Source: CAVRQM01 sp963756975 (GTDB taxonomy: Bacteria > Pseudomonadota > Alphaproteobacteria > Acetobacterales > Acetobacteraceae). From it: DNA of 64,000 nucleotides. The stretch is taken from NCBI GenBank assembly GCA_963756975.1, contig CAVWPS010000002.1, forward strand, positions 930,001 to 994,000, given 5' to 3'. The notes beneath the pieces are model-generated. The model saw nothing but the letters and a program-made list of their open reading frames with translations. It had not been told where the DNA came from and made no database searches. A program made the position numbers and the translations under genes. Positions 34,833 to 44,048 of this stretch are shown in pieces. Position 1 is the first letter of the stretch. Every line of letters starts with the position of its first letter.

Positions 34833-35774
34833 GTGAAACTCGCGACGATATTGCATCAGGGGCGGCCGATTGTGGCCATCGTGGATCCGGCCCAGGGCCT
34901 GGTCTGGCCGCTGGCGGACGCCGTGCCCGGACTGCCGCCGATGATCGCGTCCGACATGGTGGCCACGATCGCGCACTTCGCCCACGTCCGCGGCATCGCC
35001 TCGCCCGCCTCGGCGGGGCTGGCGCTGGAACAGGCGACGCTGCTGGCCCCGATCCAGGCGCCGCCCCACAACATCATGTGCGTCGGCAAGAACTACCGCG
35101 AGCACGCGGTGGAGTTCGCCCGCAGCGGGTTCGATGCCGGGGCCAAGCCGGGCGAGGCGGTGCCGGACTTCCCGATCATCTTCACCAAGCCGTCGAGCTC
35201 CATCTCCGGCCCGTACGACGACATCCCGCTATGGCCGGGCCTCGACGCGGCCGTGGATTACGAGGCGGAGCTGGCCGTGGTCATCGGGCGCGGCGGCCGG
35301 TTCATCGCGCGTGACGACGCGATGTCGCACGTGTTCGGCTTCACCATCCTGAACGACGTGACCGCGCGCGACCTGCAGCAGCGGCACAAGCAGTGGTTCC
35401 TCGGCAAGGGGATCGACGGTTTCGGCCCGATGGGACCGTGGATCACCACCGCGGACGAGGTCGACGGGGCCAATCTGCGCGTCACCTGCCGCGTCAACGG
35501 CGAACTGCGCCAGGACAGCATCACCGCCGATCTGATCTTCGACATCCCGGCCCTGATCGAGGCGATCTCGCGCAGTGTCACGCTCGCACCCGGCGACGTG
35601 ATCGCGACGGGCACGCCGGTCGGCGTCGGCATCGGCTTCGACCCGCCGAAGTTTCTGCGCGACGGCGACGTGGTCGAGGTCGGCATCGAAGGGCTCGGCA
35701 GCATCAGAAATACGGTCCGGCGGATGACGGCGGAGCAGTCCGTGCCCCGGCGCGATGCCGCGATGGCCGGATAG
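34833..35774 (+). CDS. Fumarylacetoacetate hydrolase-family enzyme
   Basis: Members cleave or decarboxylate diketo acids and related C-C bonds using Mg. The 313-aa protein has CVGKNYREHAVEF, FTKPSSSISGP, DYEAELAVVIG (metal-binding Glu residues), TILNDVTARDLQ, WFLGKGIDGFGPMGPWI and GTPVGVGIGF. A GGGGAG site precedes the GTG at 34833. It is the first gene of the long plus-strand cluster and probably a late step of its pathway. Confidence 0.9.
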   Translation: MKLATILHQGRPIVAIVDPAQGLVWPLADAVPGLPPMIASDMVATIAHFAHVRGIASPASAGLALEQATLLAPIQAPPHNIMCVGKNYREHAVEFARSGFDAGAKPGEAVPDFPIIFTKPSSSISGPYDDIPLWPGLDAAVDYEAELAVVIGRGGRFIARDDAMSHVFGFTILNDVTARDLQQRHKQWFLGKGIDGFGPMGPWITTADEVDGANLRVTCRVNGELRQDSITADLIFDIPALIEAISRSVTLAPGDVIATGTPVGVGIGFDPPKFLRDGDVVEVGIEGLGSIRNTVRRMTAEQSVPRRDAAMAG

Positions 35775-35786
35775 AGGAGAGACACC

Positions 35787-36575
35787 ATGGCGACGAATGG
35801 GCTTTTCATCGACGAGATGGGCGGCAAGGGCGACGTGCTCGTGCTGGTGCATGGGCTGGGCGGCACCAGCAACACGTGGTTTCCGCAGTCGCAGGTCCTG
35901 ACCCGCGATCTGCGGCTGGTCGCGTACGACCTCGCCGGGTCCGGACGGTCGCCGTTGCGCGACGGCATCTCGATCGAGAGCCACGTCGACGATCTGCTCG
36001 ACATCGTGCGGCAAGCCGGGGGCGAGGGCCGCGTCCACCTGGCCGGGCACTCGCTCGGGACGATCATCTGCCAGCATTTCGCCGTCGCCCATCCGGCGCG
36101 CGTGGCCAGCTTGGCGCTGCTCGGCCCGTTCGCGCAGCCGCCCGAGCCGGCCCGCAACGGCTTGCGGGATCGTGCGGCCAAGGCGCGGGCGGAGGGGATG
36201 CGCGGCATCGCCGACGCGGTCGTGACCGCCGGAACCTCGGACGATACCAAGGTGAACCAGCCGGCGGCGACCGCCTTCGTGCGTGAGAGCGTGATGGCGC
36301 AATCGCCCGAAGGCTATGCGCGCAACTGCGAAGCGTTGTCGCAGGCGCATTCCGCCGACCTCGGCAAGATCGCCTGCCCGACGCTGCTGCTGACGGGCGA
36401 CCAGGACCGCACCGCGCCGCCCGATGTGGGTGCCGCGATGAAAAGCGCCATTCCGAATGCGGAACATCAGGTGCTGACCGCGTGCGGGCATTGGCCGACG
36501 ATCGAGCGGGCAAAGGTCGTGAACTACGCGATGACCGTGTTCTACGCCCGGCTGCGGCAGGCGGCTGCCGCGTGA
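35787..36575 (+). CDS. Alpha/beta-fold hydrolase
   Basis: This 262-aa enzyme has the oxyanion region LVHGLGGTSNTW, nucleophile elbow AGHSLGT (Ser), a late Asp in LLTGDQDRTAPP and the catalytic His in TACGHWPTIE. It is nearest to the enol-lactonase and ester-hydrolase type of the superfamily. An AGGAGA site precedes the ATG at 35787. It follows the FAH gene by 12 bp and its stop overlaps the DUF1636 start, so it belongs to the same operon. Confidence 0.88.
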   Translation: MATNGLFIDEMGGKGDVLVLVHGLGGTSNTWFPQSQVLTRDLRLVAYDLAGSGRSPLRDGISIESHVDDLLDIVRQAGGEGRVHLAGHSLGTIICQHFAVAHPARVASLALLGPFAQPPEPARNGLRDRAAKARAEGMRGIADAVVTAGTSDDTKVNQPAATAFVRESVMAQSPEGYARNCEALSQAHSADLGKIACPTLLLTGDQDRTAPPDVGAAMKSAIPNAEHQVLTACGHWPTIERAKVVNYAMTVFYARLRQAAAA

Positions 36576-36913
36576 ATGCGCGCATCTTCGTCTGTGTGAC
36601 CTGCAACCGGTATGCGCCGACGCAGGGCGGCGAGCCGACGCCGGGCGAAGTGCTCGCGGCCGCCATGCGGCGCTGCGGCACGGCGGTCGCGATCCGCACG
36701 GTGGAGTGCCTGAACGCCTGCCCGCACCCGTGCGCCGCCGCACTGCGCGTGCCGGGGAAGACGGTGATCCGGTTTTCGGAACTGACGGCCGACGACGCGC
36801 CGGCTCTGCTGGAAACCGCCGTCGATTACGCAGAGAGTGGTGACGGAGACATCCCGATACCCGTGTCGCTGCAACGGAAAGTGTCGGATCGCGTGAGCGT
36901 GGGAGCGGCCTGA
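36572..36913 (+). CDS. DUF1636 protein, thioredoxin-like 2Fe-2S type
   Basis: This 113-aa protein has four cysteines in the spacing of a thioredoxin-like ferredoxin: CVTCNRY at the N terminus, then ECLNACPHPC mid-protein. This probably binds a 2Fe-2S cluster or a metal. The family has no known role. The GTG start overlaps the alpha/beta hydrolase stop, so it is translated with it and may serve the pathway as an electron carrier or metal-supply protein. That role is inferred. Confidence 0.82.
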   Translation: MNARIFVCVTCNRYAPTQGGEPTPGEVLAAAMRRCGTAVAIRTVECLNACPHPCAAALRVPGKTVIRFSELTADDAPALLETAVDYAESGDGDIPIPVSLQRKVSDRVSVGAA

Positions 36914-36940
36914 AGACCGCGTCAAAGGGGGGACTGTAAG

Positions 36941-38230
36941 ATGGCGAGAACGCTGTTTACGGACGTGATGATTTTCGAGGGCACCGGCAAGACGCTGGTC
37001 CCGGGCGAGGTGCTGGTGCAGGGCAACCGCATCCTCTCCGTCGCCGGACAGGGCGAGAGCCTGCCGCGCGAGGGCTGTGCGGTGGTCGATGCGGGCGGCG
37101 CGACGCTGATGCCCGGCATGGTGAACACGCACTGCCACCTGACCTACAACAACGGCACCTCGGTCGCCGAACTGACGGCGCTCCCGGTCGAGGAGCATGT
37201 GCTGCTGTCGATGCACAACGCGAAGCTGGCGCTGGACATGGGGTTCACCGCCGCGATCGGTGCGGCGTCCGCCAAGCCGCGCCTGGACATCGTGATCCGC
37301 AACGAGATCAACAAAGGCAAGATCCCGGGGCCGCGCCTGCTCGCCGGATCGCCGGAGCTGACCGTCACCGGCGGTCTCGCCGACGACAACCAGCTCGAGG
37401 CCAAGCATCCGTCGATCTCGATCATCTGCGACGGGCCCGACGAGTTTCGCAAGACGGTCCGGACGATGATCCGCGAGGGCGTCGACCTGATCAAGTTCAA
37501 CAACTCCGGCGACAGCTTCTGCTTCCCGCGCATGGCCGCCTACGACAACCCGATGACCGAGGCGGAGGTCGCGGCGATCTGCGACACCGCCAACAACATC
37601 GGCAAGCGGATCGCGGCGCACGCGCATGCCGACAGCTCGGTCCGGCAGTGCATGAAATACGGCGTGGAGTTCATCTTCCACGCAAGCTTCGCGACCGACG
37701 AGACGATCGAGATGCTCGAGCGCGTCAAGGACAAGCACTACGTCTCGCCCGCCATCGCCGCCCGCTACAACACGACCTACGAGGCGAAGGATTGGGGGAT
37801 CACCACCGACGTCGCCGAGATGATCGGCAACAAGCGCGAGCTCGATGAGGGCATCAAGGTCATGCGCAAGATGCGCGCGGCCGACATCAAGGTGCTGCCG
37901 TTCGGCGATTACGGCTTCGCATGGCTGCCGCACGGCACCGAGGCGCGCGACCTGGAGCATTTCGTGAACCTGTTCGGCTACGAGCCGTGGGAAGTGCTGC
38001 GCGCGGCCACCGCGTACGGCGGCGAGGCGTGGGTCGGCAAGTCGGGCGAGAAGATGGGCCGGATCGCGCCCGGTTATCTGGCCGACATCCTGCTGGTCGA
38101 CGGCAACCCGCTGCTCGATCTCAGCCTCATGCAGGATCGCAACGCGATGCTCGCGATCATGAAGGACGGGCAGTTCCACAAGCCGTTCCAGGGCCGGGTC
38201 GCGATGGCGCAGCGGATCGCCGCCGAATAA
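36941..38230 (+). CDS. Metal-dependent amidohydrolase
   Basis: This 429-aa amidohydrolase-superfamily enzyme has the first metal-site H-x-H in VNTHCHLTYN, a candidate carboxylated Lys in LIKFNNSG, two His blocks AHAHADSSV and FIFHASF, and a late Asp in LPFGDYGFAW. The layout matches the prolidase/imidazolonepropionase-like group, which opens cyclic amides or peptides. The ATG at 36941 has a GGGGG run at 36927-36931. It directly precedes the transporter genes, so the imported compound is probably its substrate. Confidence 0.87.
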   Translation: MARTLFTDVMIFEGTGKTLVPGEVLVQGNRILSVAGQGESLPREGCAVVDAGGATLMPGMVNTHCHLTYNNGTSVAELTALPVEEHVLLSMHNAKLALDMGFTAAIGAASAKPRLDIVIRNEINKGKIPGPRLLAGSPELTVTGGLADDNQLEAKHPSISIICDGPDEFRKTVRTMIREGVDLIKFNNSGDSFCFPRMAAYDNPMTEAEVAAICDTANNIGKRIAAHAHADSSVRQCMKYGVEFIFHASFATDETIEMLERVKDKHYVSPAIAARYNTTYEAKDWGITTDVAEMIGNKRELDEGIKVMRKMRAADIKVLPFGDYGFAWLPHGTEARDLEHFVNLFGYEPWEVLRAATAYGGEAWVGKSGEKMGRIAPGYLADILLVDGNPLLDLSLMQDRNAMLAIMKDGQFHKPFQGRVAMAQRIAAE

Positions 38231-38231
38231 C

Positions 38232-39092
38232 ATGCGGCTGTTCGCGACGGTGACATTGAACGGGCTGACGCTCGCCTCGCTCTACTTCATCGTCGCCAGC
38301 GGCTTCACGCTGATCTTCGGCCTGATGCGCGTCGTCAACATGGCGCACGGGTCGCTGTATCTGCTCGGCGGGTACGTCGGCTACGAGGTGCAACTCGCGA
38401 CCGGCAACTGGCCGCTGGCCGTCCTGGCCGGCGCGCTGGTCGCGGGCGTCGCCGGATTGCTGTTGCAGGCGGCGTTGTTCGGCTGGATGCAGGGACAGGA
38501 TCTGCGGCAGGCGCTGGTCGCGATCGGCGTGTCCATCGTGATCGGCGACCTGCTGCTGGCCCAGTGGGGCGGGACGACGTACCAGCTCGCTCTGCCGGAG
38601 ACGCTTCGCGGCTTCTTACCGATCCCGGTCGTCCATCGTTACGCGCTCGGCCGCCTGGCACTGATCGGCGGCGCGGCCGCGATCGGAATCGGGTTATGGC
38701 TGCTGCTGTCGCGAACCCGGCTCGGCGCGCTGATCCGCGCCGGCGTCGATGACCGGCAGATGCTGGAGGCGCTCGGGGTCAATGTCTCCGTCGTGTTCCT
38801 CGGCGTGTTCGCGATCGGCGCGGCACTGGCGGGGCTTGCGGGCGTGGTCGGCGGCACGGTGCTGTCGCTCGCGCCGGGCGAGGACGCGCGATATTTGCTG
38901 TCCTCGCTGATCGTGGTGATCGTCGGCGGCATGGGCAGCATTCCGGGGGCGGCGATCGGGGCCGTCCTGGTCGGTCTCGCGGAAAGCTACGGCCTCGCCT
39001 ATGCGCCCACGTACGGCGTCACGTTCACCTTCATGATCATGGTGCTGGTGCTGGCGGTGCGGCCGCGCGGATTGCTGGGCCGCCCGGCGTGA
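38232..39092 (+). CDS. livH: Branched-chain amino acid-type ABC permease, LivH-like
   Basis: This is an inner-membrane subunit of a HAAT-type importer. The 286-aa protein has about eight hydrophobic helices. The family blocks FTLIFGLMRVVNMAHGSLYLLGGY and a C-terminal LIVVIVGGMGSIPGAAIGAVLVG are present. It starts one base after the amidohydrolase stop and overlaps the next permease. Substrate need not be an amino acid: transporters of this class also import amides, urea and aromatic acids. Confidence 0.9.
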   Translation: MRLFATVTLNGLTLASLYFIVASGFTLIFGLMRVVNMAHGSLYLLGGYVGYEVQLATGNWPLAVLAGALVAGVAGLLLQAALFGWMQGQDLRQALVAIGVSIVIGDLLLAQWGGTTYQLALPETLRGFLPIPVVHRYALGRLALIGGAAAIGIGLWLLLSRTRLGALIRAGVDDRQMLEALGVNVSVVFLGVFAIGAALAGLAGVVGGTVLSLAPGEDARYLLSSLIVVIVGGMGSIPGAAIGAVLVGLAESYGLAYAPTYGVTFTFMIMVLVLAVRPRGLLGRPA

Positions 39093-40126
39093 GACGCGCG
39101 CTGGTTCTGCTGCTGTTCGCCGCGAGCCTGGTCGTCCCCTGGCTGGTCAACGATTTCTGGGTGTTGCAGATCGGCGGCCGGACTCTCGCGTTCGGCACCG
39201 TCGCCCTCAGCCTGATTTTCCTCGCCTCGCGCGGCGGCATGTTGTCGCTGGCGCAAATGGCCGTGGCAGGGTTGGCCGGCTACACGATGGCGTATTTCTC
39301 GGCCCCGATGACCGGCGCCGGCGTGGCACTCGGCCTCGGCGTCGCGATCCCGCTCGCGTTGATCGCGGCGACCGTCGGCGGCCTGCTCGTCGGGCTCGTC
39401 GCGGTGCGGACCGAGGGCATCTACACCCTGATGATCACCCTCGCGATCGCGATGGGCTTCTATTATCTGGCGCTGCAGAATTACGCGCTGTTCAACGGGT
39501 TCACCGGGTTCACGCAAGTGCCCGCCCCGGTCGTCGGCGGCGTCGATTTTTCGCGCCCGATTCCGTTCTTCTACCTGAGCCTGTGCTGCGCCATCGGCTG
39601 TTACGTGCTGCTGCGATGGGTGACCGGGACGCCGTTCGGTGTCGCGATGCAGGCGTCGCGCGATAATGCGCGGCGGCTCCAGGCGCTCGGCTACCGCGTC
39701 GCCCTGCTGCGGATCGCGGCATTCGGGCTGGCCGGGTTCGTCGCCGGCGTCGGCGGCATTCTGAACACCTGGCTGAACGGCTCGATCTCGCCCGGCTCCA
39801 TCGCGCTCAGCCCGTCGATCAACGTGCTGATGGCGGCCGTGCTCGGCGGCATCGGGGCACCCGAGGGTGCGTATCTCGGCGCGTTGCTGTTCACGCTGGT
39901 GCAGAGCTTCGCGATCTACGTGGTCCGGCCGGAACGCTTCAACACCGTCATCGGACTCGTCTTCATCGCCGTCGTGGTGTTCTCGCCCGATGGCGTGCTG
40001 GGTCTTGCCGGCGTGGCGCGCGGCGGCATGAGCAGGGTCCGCCGCTTGGGGGGCCGTCCGCTGGCGTCACTACCGCTACCAACAACAACGATAAAAACAC
40101 CAATGGGGAACGATCATGCTGGGTAG
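39089..40126 (+). CDS. livM: Branched-chain amino acid-type ABC permease, LivM-like
   Basis: This is the second membrane subunit. The 345-aa protein has around ten hydrophobic segments and the typical LASRGGMLSLAQMAVAGLAGY and AVLGGIGAPEGAYLGALLF blocks. The GTG start overlaps livH by four bases. The tail runs into the start of the binding-protein gene, with an 11-bp overlap. Confidence 0.9.
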   Translation: MRRALVLLLFAASLVVPWLVNDFWVLQIGGRTLAFGTVALSLIFLASRGGMLSLAQMAVAGLAGYTMAYFSAPMTGAGVALGLGVAIPLALIAATVGGLLVGLVAVRTEGIYTLMITLAIAMGFYYLALQNYALFNGFTGFTQVPAPVVGGVDFSRPIPFFYLSLCCAIGCYVLLRWVTGTPFGVAMQASRDNARRLQALGYRVALLRIAAFGLAGFVAGVGGILNTWLNGSISPGSIALSPSINVLMAAVLGGIGAPEGAYLGALLFTLVQSFAIYVVRPERFNTVIGLVFIAVVVFSPDGVLGLAGVARGGMSRVRRLGGRPLASLPLPTTTIKTPMGNDHAG

Positions 40127-41375
40127 ACGCGAACTGGGCGTATTGACGGCTTCGACCGCCGCCGTGGCGCTGACCGCCCGCCGCGCACGGGCGCAGGCGA
40201 GCGACACGATCCGCTTCGGCGGACTGGCGACGCTCGAAGGACCGTTCGCGGAGCCGGGCAAGGACAGCTTCCGGGGCATCGAAATGGCCCTCGACGAGGT
40301 CGGCTCGATGGTGGCCGGCAAGAAGATCGAGCTGTCGCGCGCATCGTCCGACGGCAACCCCGACGTAGCGCTCGCCTCGGCGCGCCGGCTGGTCGATCAG
40401 GACAAGGTGCAGGTGTTCATCGGGCCGCTGTCCGGCAGCGAGGGCATTCGCATCAAGGATTACGCGAAGACCGCGCCGACGGTGACGTTCTTCAACGGCT
40501 CGTCGGCCGCGATCGAGACGACGCTGGTCGACCCCGCCCCCAACTTCTACCGCTTCAACACCGACGGCGCGCAGTGGACGGCCGCCCTCGGCACCTACCT
40601 GAAGCAGGTCAAGGGCTGGAACAAGATCGTGCTGGTGTCGGAGGATTACTCGTTCCCCTACGCCCAAATCTTCGGGCTCATGGGCACGTTCTGCGGCGCC
40701 GGCGGCCATGTCGAGAAGAAGTATTTCGTCCCGATCGGCACCAAGGACTACAGCTCGGTCATCGCGCAGTTGCCCGAGAAGGGCGAGGTCGACGCGATGT
40801 TCGTGGTCCTCGGCGGCTCGGACGCGGTGAACTTCCTCGGGCAGTATTCGGAGGCCGGCGGCGAGTTGCCGATGATCGGCGGGTCGATCACGGTCGATCA
40901 ATCGGTGCTGTCCGCGAAAGGGCCGATCCGCGCCCGTCTGCCGGGCGTGCTGTCGTCCGGGCCGATTTCCGACAACGACGACAGCCCGGCATGGCGCGCG
41001 TTCGTCGCTGCCTACAAGAAGAAGTTTCCGGACGGTTTCACGTCGCCGTCGCTGTTCGCGTTCAACTACTACGTCAGCACGAAGGCCGCGCTGCTCGGCC
41101 TGCAACAGGTCGGCGGCGACCTGTCGGACGGCGGGGCCAAATTCCGCAAGGTGCTCGACACGCTGAAGTTCGACACGCCGACCGGGCCCGTGTTCCTGAA
41201 CAAGAACCGGCAGGCGACGGCGGCGATCTTCGTCAACGAGATCGTCGAGAAGGACGGCAATCTGATTACCAACCCGGTGAAGCGGTTCGACGGTGTCGAC
41301 CAGTTCCTCGGCCTCGGCGAAGCGGCCTACGCCAAGCTCGGCGCGTCGTCGCGCGACAATCCGTCCTGCCCATGA
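40116..41375 (+). CDS. ABC substrate-binding protein, LivK-like, with Tat-type signal
   Basis: This 419-aa periplasmic-binding protein of the type 1 fold captures the substrate. Its leader MLGRRELGVLTASTAAVALT has a twin-arginine start and a short hydrophobic run, then ARAQASD at the likely cut site. The binding domain shows RFGGLATLEGPFAEPGKDSFRG, QVFIGPLSGSEGI and SEDYSFPYAQIFG. Tat export suggests folding or cofactor needs before secretion, and is not the usual route for this family. Substrate unknown. Confidence 0.87.
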   Translation: MLGRRELGVLTASTAAVALTARRARAQASDTIRFGGLATLEGPFAEPGKDSFRGIEMALDEVGSMVAGKKIELSRASSDGNPDVALASARRLVDQDKVQVFIGPLSGSEGIRIKDYAKTAPTVTFFNGSSAAIETTLVDPAPNFYRFNTDGAQWTAALGTYLKQVKGWNKIVLVSEDYSFPYAQIFGLMGTFCGAGGHVEKKYFVPIGTKDYSSVIAQLPEKGEVDAMFVVLGGSDAVNFLGQYSEAGGELPMIGGSITVDQSVLSAKGPIRARLPGVLSSGPISDNDDSPAWRAFVAAYKKKFPDGFTSPSLFAFNYYVSTKAALLGLQQVGGDLSDGGAKFRKVLDTLKFDTPTGPVFLNKNRQATAAIFVNEIVEKDGNLITNPVKRFDGVDQFLGLGEAAYAKLGASSRDNPSCP

Positions 41376-42121
41376 CGGAGGTGGCGCTCGATCTGGCCGG
41401 CGTGTCGCGACAGTTCGGGGCGCTGACCGCGCTGCGGACGATCTCGCTCGCGTTGCCGGCCGGCGAGCGCCACGCGATCCTCGGGGCGAACGGTGCCGGT
41501 AAGACCACGCTGTTCAACCTGATCGCCGGCGATCTGCGGCCGAGCGGCGGCCGGGTGACGATGTTCGGCACCGACGTCACCCGGCTTCCGACATGGCGGC
41601 GCATCCGGCTCGGGCTGCGCCGCACCTATCAGACGTCGCTCGTGTTCGGCGGTCTCACCGTCCGGCAATGCCTATTTTTGGCCGCGCGAGGAATTACCGG
41701 ACAACGGTTCGCCGTGTTCCCGCAGGCAGAATCGTGTCCCGAAATGATCGAGGCGAAGCGGCTGGCCGAGCGGGTCGGGCTCGACACCCGTCTCGGCGCG
41801 CTCGCGGGCGAGTTGTCGCACGGCGAGGCGCGGCAGCTCGAACTCGGCATGGCGATGGTCGGCGACCCAAAACTGCTGCTGCTCGATGAGCCGGCGGCGG
41901 GGCTATCGGCGGGTGAGCGGCGAAACCTGCTGACGCTGCTGCAGGGTTTGCCGCGCTCGATCACGCTGCTGCTGATCGAACACGACATGGACATCGCGTT
42001 GCAGGCGGCGGACCGGATCACCGTCATGCACAACGGCGCGCATGTCGTGTCCGGCACGCCGGACGAGATCGCGGCCGATCAGACGGTGCACGACATCTAC
42101 ATGGGCCGTCATGGACGGTGA
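41372..42121 (+). CDS. livG: ABC transporter ATPase, LivG-like
   Basis: This 249-aa ATPase has Walker A GANGAGKTTLF, signature LSHGEARQLELG, Walker B LLLLDEPAAGLS and switch LIEHDMDIAL. The signature SHGEA and the long insert after the Q loop are typical of LivG. The ATG overlaps the binding-protein stop by four bases. Confidence 0.92.
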   Translation: MTEVALDLAGVSRQFGALTALRTISLALPAGERHAILGANGAGKTTLFNLIAGDLRPSGGRVTMFGTDVTRLPTWRRIRLGLRRTYQTSLVFGGLTVRQCLFLAARGITGQRFAVFPQAESCPEMIEAKRLAERVGLDTRLGALAGELSHGEARQLELGMAMVGDPKLLLLDEPAAGLSAGERRNLLTLLQGLPRSITLLLIEHDMDIALQAADRITVMHNGAHVVSGTPDEIAADQTVHDIYMGRHGR

Positions 42122-42830
42122 GCCGAAACTCAGCGTGCGCGATCTGCACGTCTATCGCGGGGCGAGCCATATCCTGCAGGGCATCTCGCTCGACCTCGGG
42201 GCGCGGCCGCTCGCCATCGTCGGGCGCAACGGCATGGGCAAGACGACGCTGTGCCAGGCCATCATGGGATTGCTGCCGGTTCGCAGCGGCAGCGTCGGCG
42301 TGGGCGGACGAATGGTGGCGGGTGCGAGGCCATACCGGGTCGCACGCGCCGGCATCGGCTACGTGCCGCAGGGACGCCGCGTGTTCCCGTCCCTCTCGGT
42401 CCACGAACACCTCAGCATCATGACGACCTCGCGCAGCCGGGGCGCCTGGACGGTGGAGCGCATCTACGAGACGTTCCCGCGTCTGGCTCAGCGGCGGCGC
42501 AACGGCGGCGCGCAGTTGTCGGGCGGCGAGCAGCAGATGCTGGCGGTGGCGCGCGCGCTGCTGCTGAACCCGGCGGTGCTGGTGATGGACGAGCCGACCG
42601 AGGGGCTGGCGCCGGTGCTGGTGGACCAGCTGATCGAGGTGCTGCGACAGCTTCCCGCGTCGGGGATCGGGCTGTTGCTGGTCGAACAGAACCTCGCCGT
42701 CGCGACCGGGGTGGCGGACCGGGTGCTGGTCATGGTCAATGGCGTCGTGGCGCTGGATACGCCGAGCGCCACCATCGCCGGCGACGAGGCGATGCAGCGC
42801 CGCTACCTCGGCGTCACCACCGCGCACTGA
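42111..42830 (+). CDS. livF: ABC transporter ATPase, LivF-like
   Basis: This is the second ATPase, 239 aa. It has Walker A GRNGMGKTTLC, the GYVPQGRRVFPSLSV block typical of LivF, signature LSGGEQQ, Walker B VLVMDEPTEGLAP and switch LVEQNLAVA. The ATG at 42111 lies inside livG with an 11-bp overlap and completes the importer. Confidence 0.92.
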   Translation: MDGEPKLSVRDLHVYRGASHILQGISLDLGARPLAIVGRNGMGKTTLCQAIMGLLPVRSGSVGVGGRMVAGARPYRVARAGIGYVPQGRRVFPSLSVHEHLSIMTTSRSRGAWTVERIYETFPRLAQRRRNGGAQLSGGEQQMLAVARALLLNPAVLVMDEPTEGLAPVLVDQLIEVLRQLPASGIGLLLVEQNLAVATGVADRVLVMVNGVVALDTPSATIAGDEAMQRRYLGVTTAH

Positions 42831-42841
42831 AGGGCAAAGCC

Positions 42842-44044
42842 ATGGCGGAACGCACGGTCTATGTCGCCGGGACGCTCGATACGAAAGCGGCCGAACTGCG
42901 CTACGCGACCGCGCTGATCCGGGCGGGGGGCGTGCGGGCCGCGCTGGTCGATTTGTCGACCATGGAACCGGGTGCGGACGCGGATGTGCCGGCGCGCGAG
43001 GTTGCGGCTTTCCATCCCGACGGCGCGGAGGCGGTGTTCACCGGCGACCGGGGCCGCTCGGTCGGCGCGATGACCGTGGCGTTCGCGCGGTTCATGGCGT
43101 CGCGGAACGACGTGGCGGGGCTGCTCGGCCTCGGTGGTTCCGGCAACACGGCGCTGGTCACGATGGCGATGCGGGCGTTGCCGATCGGCGTGCCGAAGCT
43201 GATGGTCTCGACCGTCGCGTCCGGCAACGTCGCCGCGTACGTCGGCCCGACCGACATCGCCATGATGTATTCGGTCGCCGACATGGCGGGGCTGAACCGC
43301 ATCTCCCGCGTCGTGCTCGCCAACGCCGCTCACGCGATGGTCGGCATGGCGCAAGGCCGGGCACCCGCGGTGACGACGGACAAGCCGGCCGTCGGGCTCA
43401 GCATGTTCGGCGTCACGACGGCCTGCGTGAACCAGGTCGTGGCCGCGCTGGACGCCGACTACGATTGCCTCGTGTTCCATGCGACCGGGACCGGCGGGCA
43501 GTCGATGGAAAAGCTGGCCGATTCCGGTTTGCTGCGCGGCGTGATCGACGTGACCACGACCGAGGTGTGCGATCTGCTGATGGGCGGCGTGTTTCCCTGC
43601 ACCGAGGACCGGTTCGGCGCGATCGCACGCTCCCGCCTGCCCTATGTCGGATCGTGCGGGGCGCTGGACATGGTGAATTTCGCGGCCCTCGCGACCGTGC
43701 CGGCCGAGTACCGCGACCGCAACCTGTATGTGCATAACGAGCAGGTGACGCTGATGCGGACCACGGCCGTGGAAAACGTGCGGATCGGCCGCTGGATCGG
43801 CGAGCGGCTGAACCGCTGCGAGGGCCCGGTGCGGTTCGTGCTGCCGGAGGGCGGCGTGTCGGCGCTGGACGCGCCCAAAATGCCGTTCTTCGACCGCGAT
43901 GCGAACGCGGCGCTGTTCCACACGATCGAGGATACCGTGGTCCAGACCGATCTGCGGCGCGTGATCCGGCGTCCGGACCACGTCAACTCACCGGAGTTCG
44001 CGGACTTCCTGGTCGAACAATTCCACGCCGTTTCGGAGCACTGA
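42842..44044 (+). CDS. Tm-1-like ATP-binding protein (UPF0261)
   Basis: This 400-aa protein matches the N-terminal half of plant Tm-1 and bacterial UPF0261 proteins. It has VYVAGTLDTKAAELRYA, LGLGGSGNTALVTMAM, the MVSTVASGNVAAYVGP block, GLSMFGVTTACVNQV and VFHATGTGGQSMEKLADSG. In bacteria the pair UPF0261 plus TIM barrel is found with catabolic genes, but its reaction is not known to me. It follows the transporter and precedes its usual partner by four bases. Confidence 0.88.
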   Translation: MAERTVYVAGTLDTKAAELRYATALIRAGGVRAALVDLSTMEPGADADVPAREVAAFHPDGAEAVFTGDRGRSVGAMTVAFARFMASRNDVAGLLGLGGSGNTALVTMAMRALPIGVPKLMVSTVASGNVAAYVGPTDIAMMYSVADMAGLNRISRVVLANAAHAMVGMAQGRAPAVTTDKPAVGLSMFGVTTACVNQVVAALDADYDCLVFHATGTGGQSMEKLADSGLLRGVIDVTTTEVCDLLMGGVFPCTEDRFGAIARSRLPYVGSCGALDMVNFAALATVPAEYRDRNLYVHNEQVTLMRTTAVENVRIGRWIGERLNRCEGPVRFVLPEGGVSALDAPKMPFFDRDANAALFHTIEDTVVQTDLRRVIRRPDHVNSPEFADFLVEQFHAVSEH

Positions 44045-44048
44045 CACG

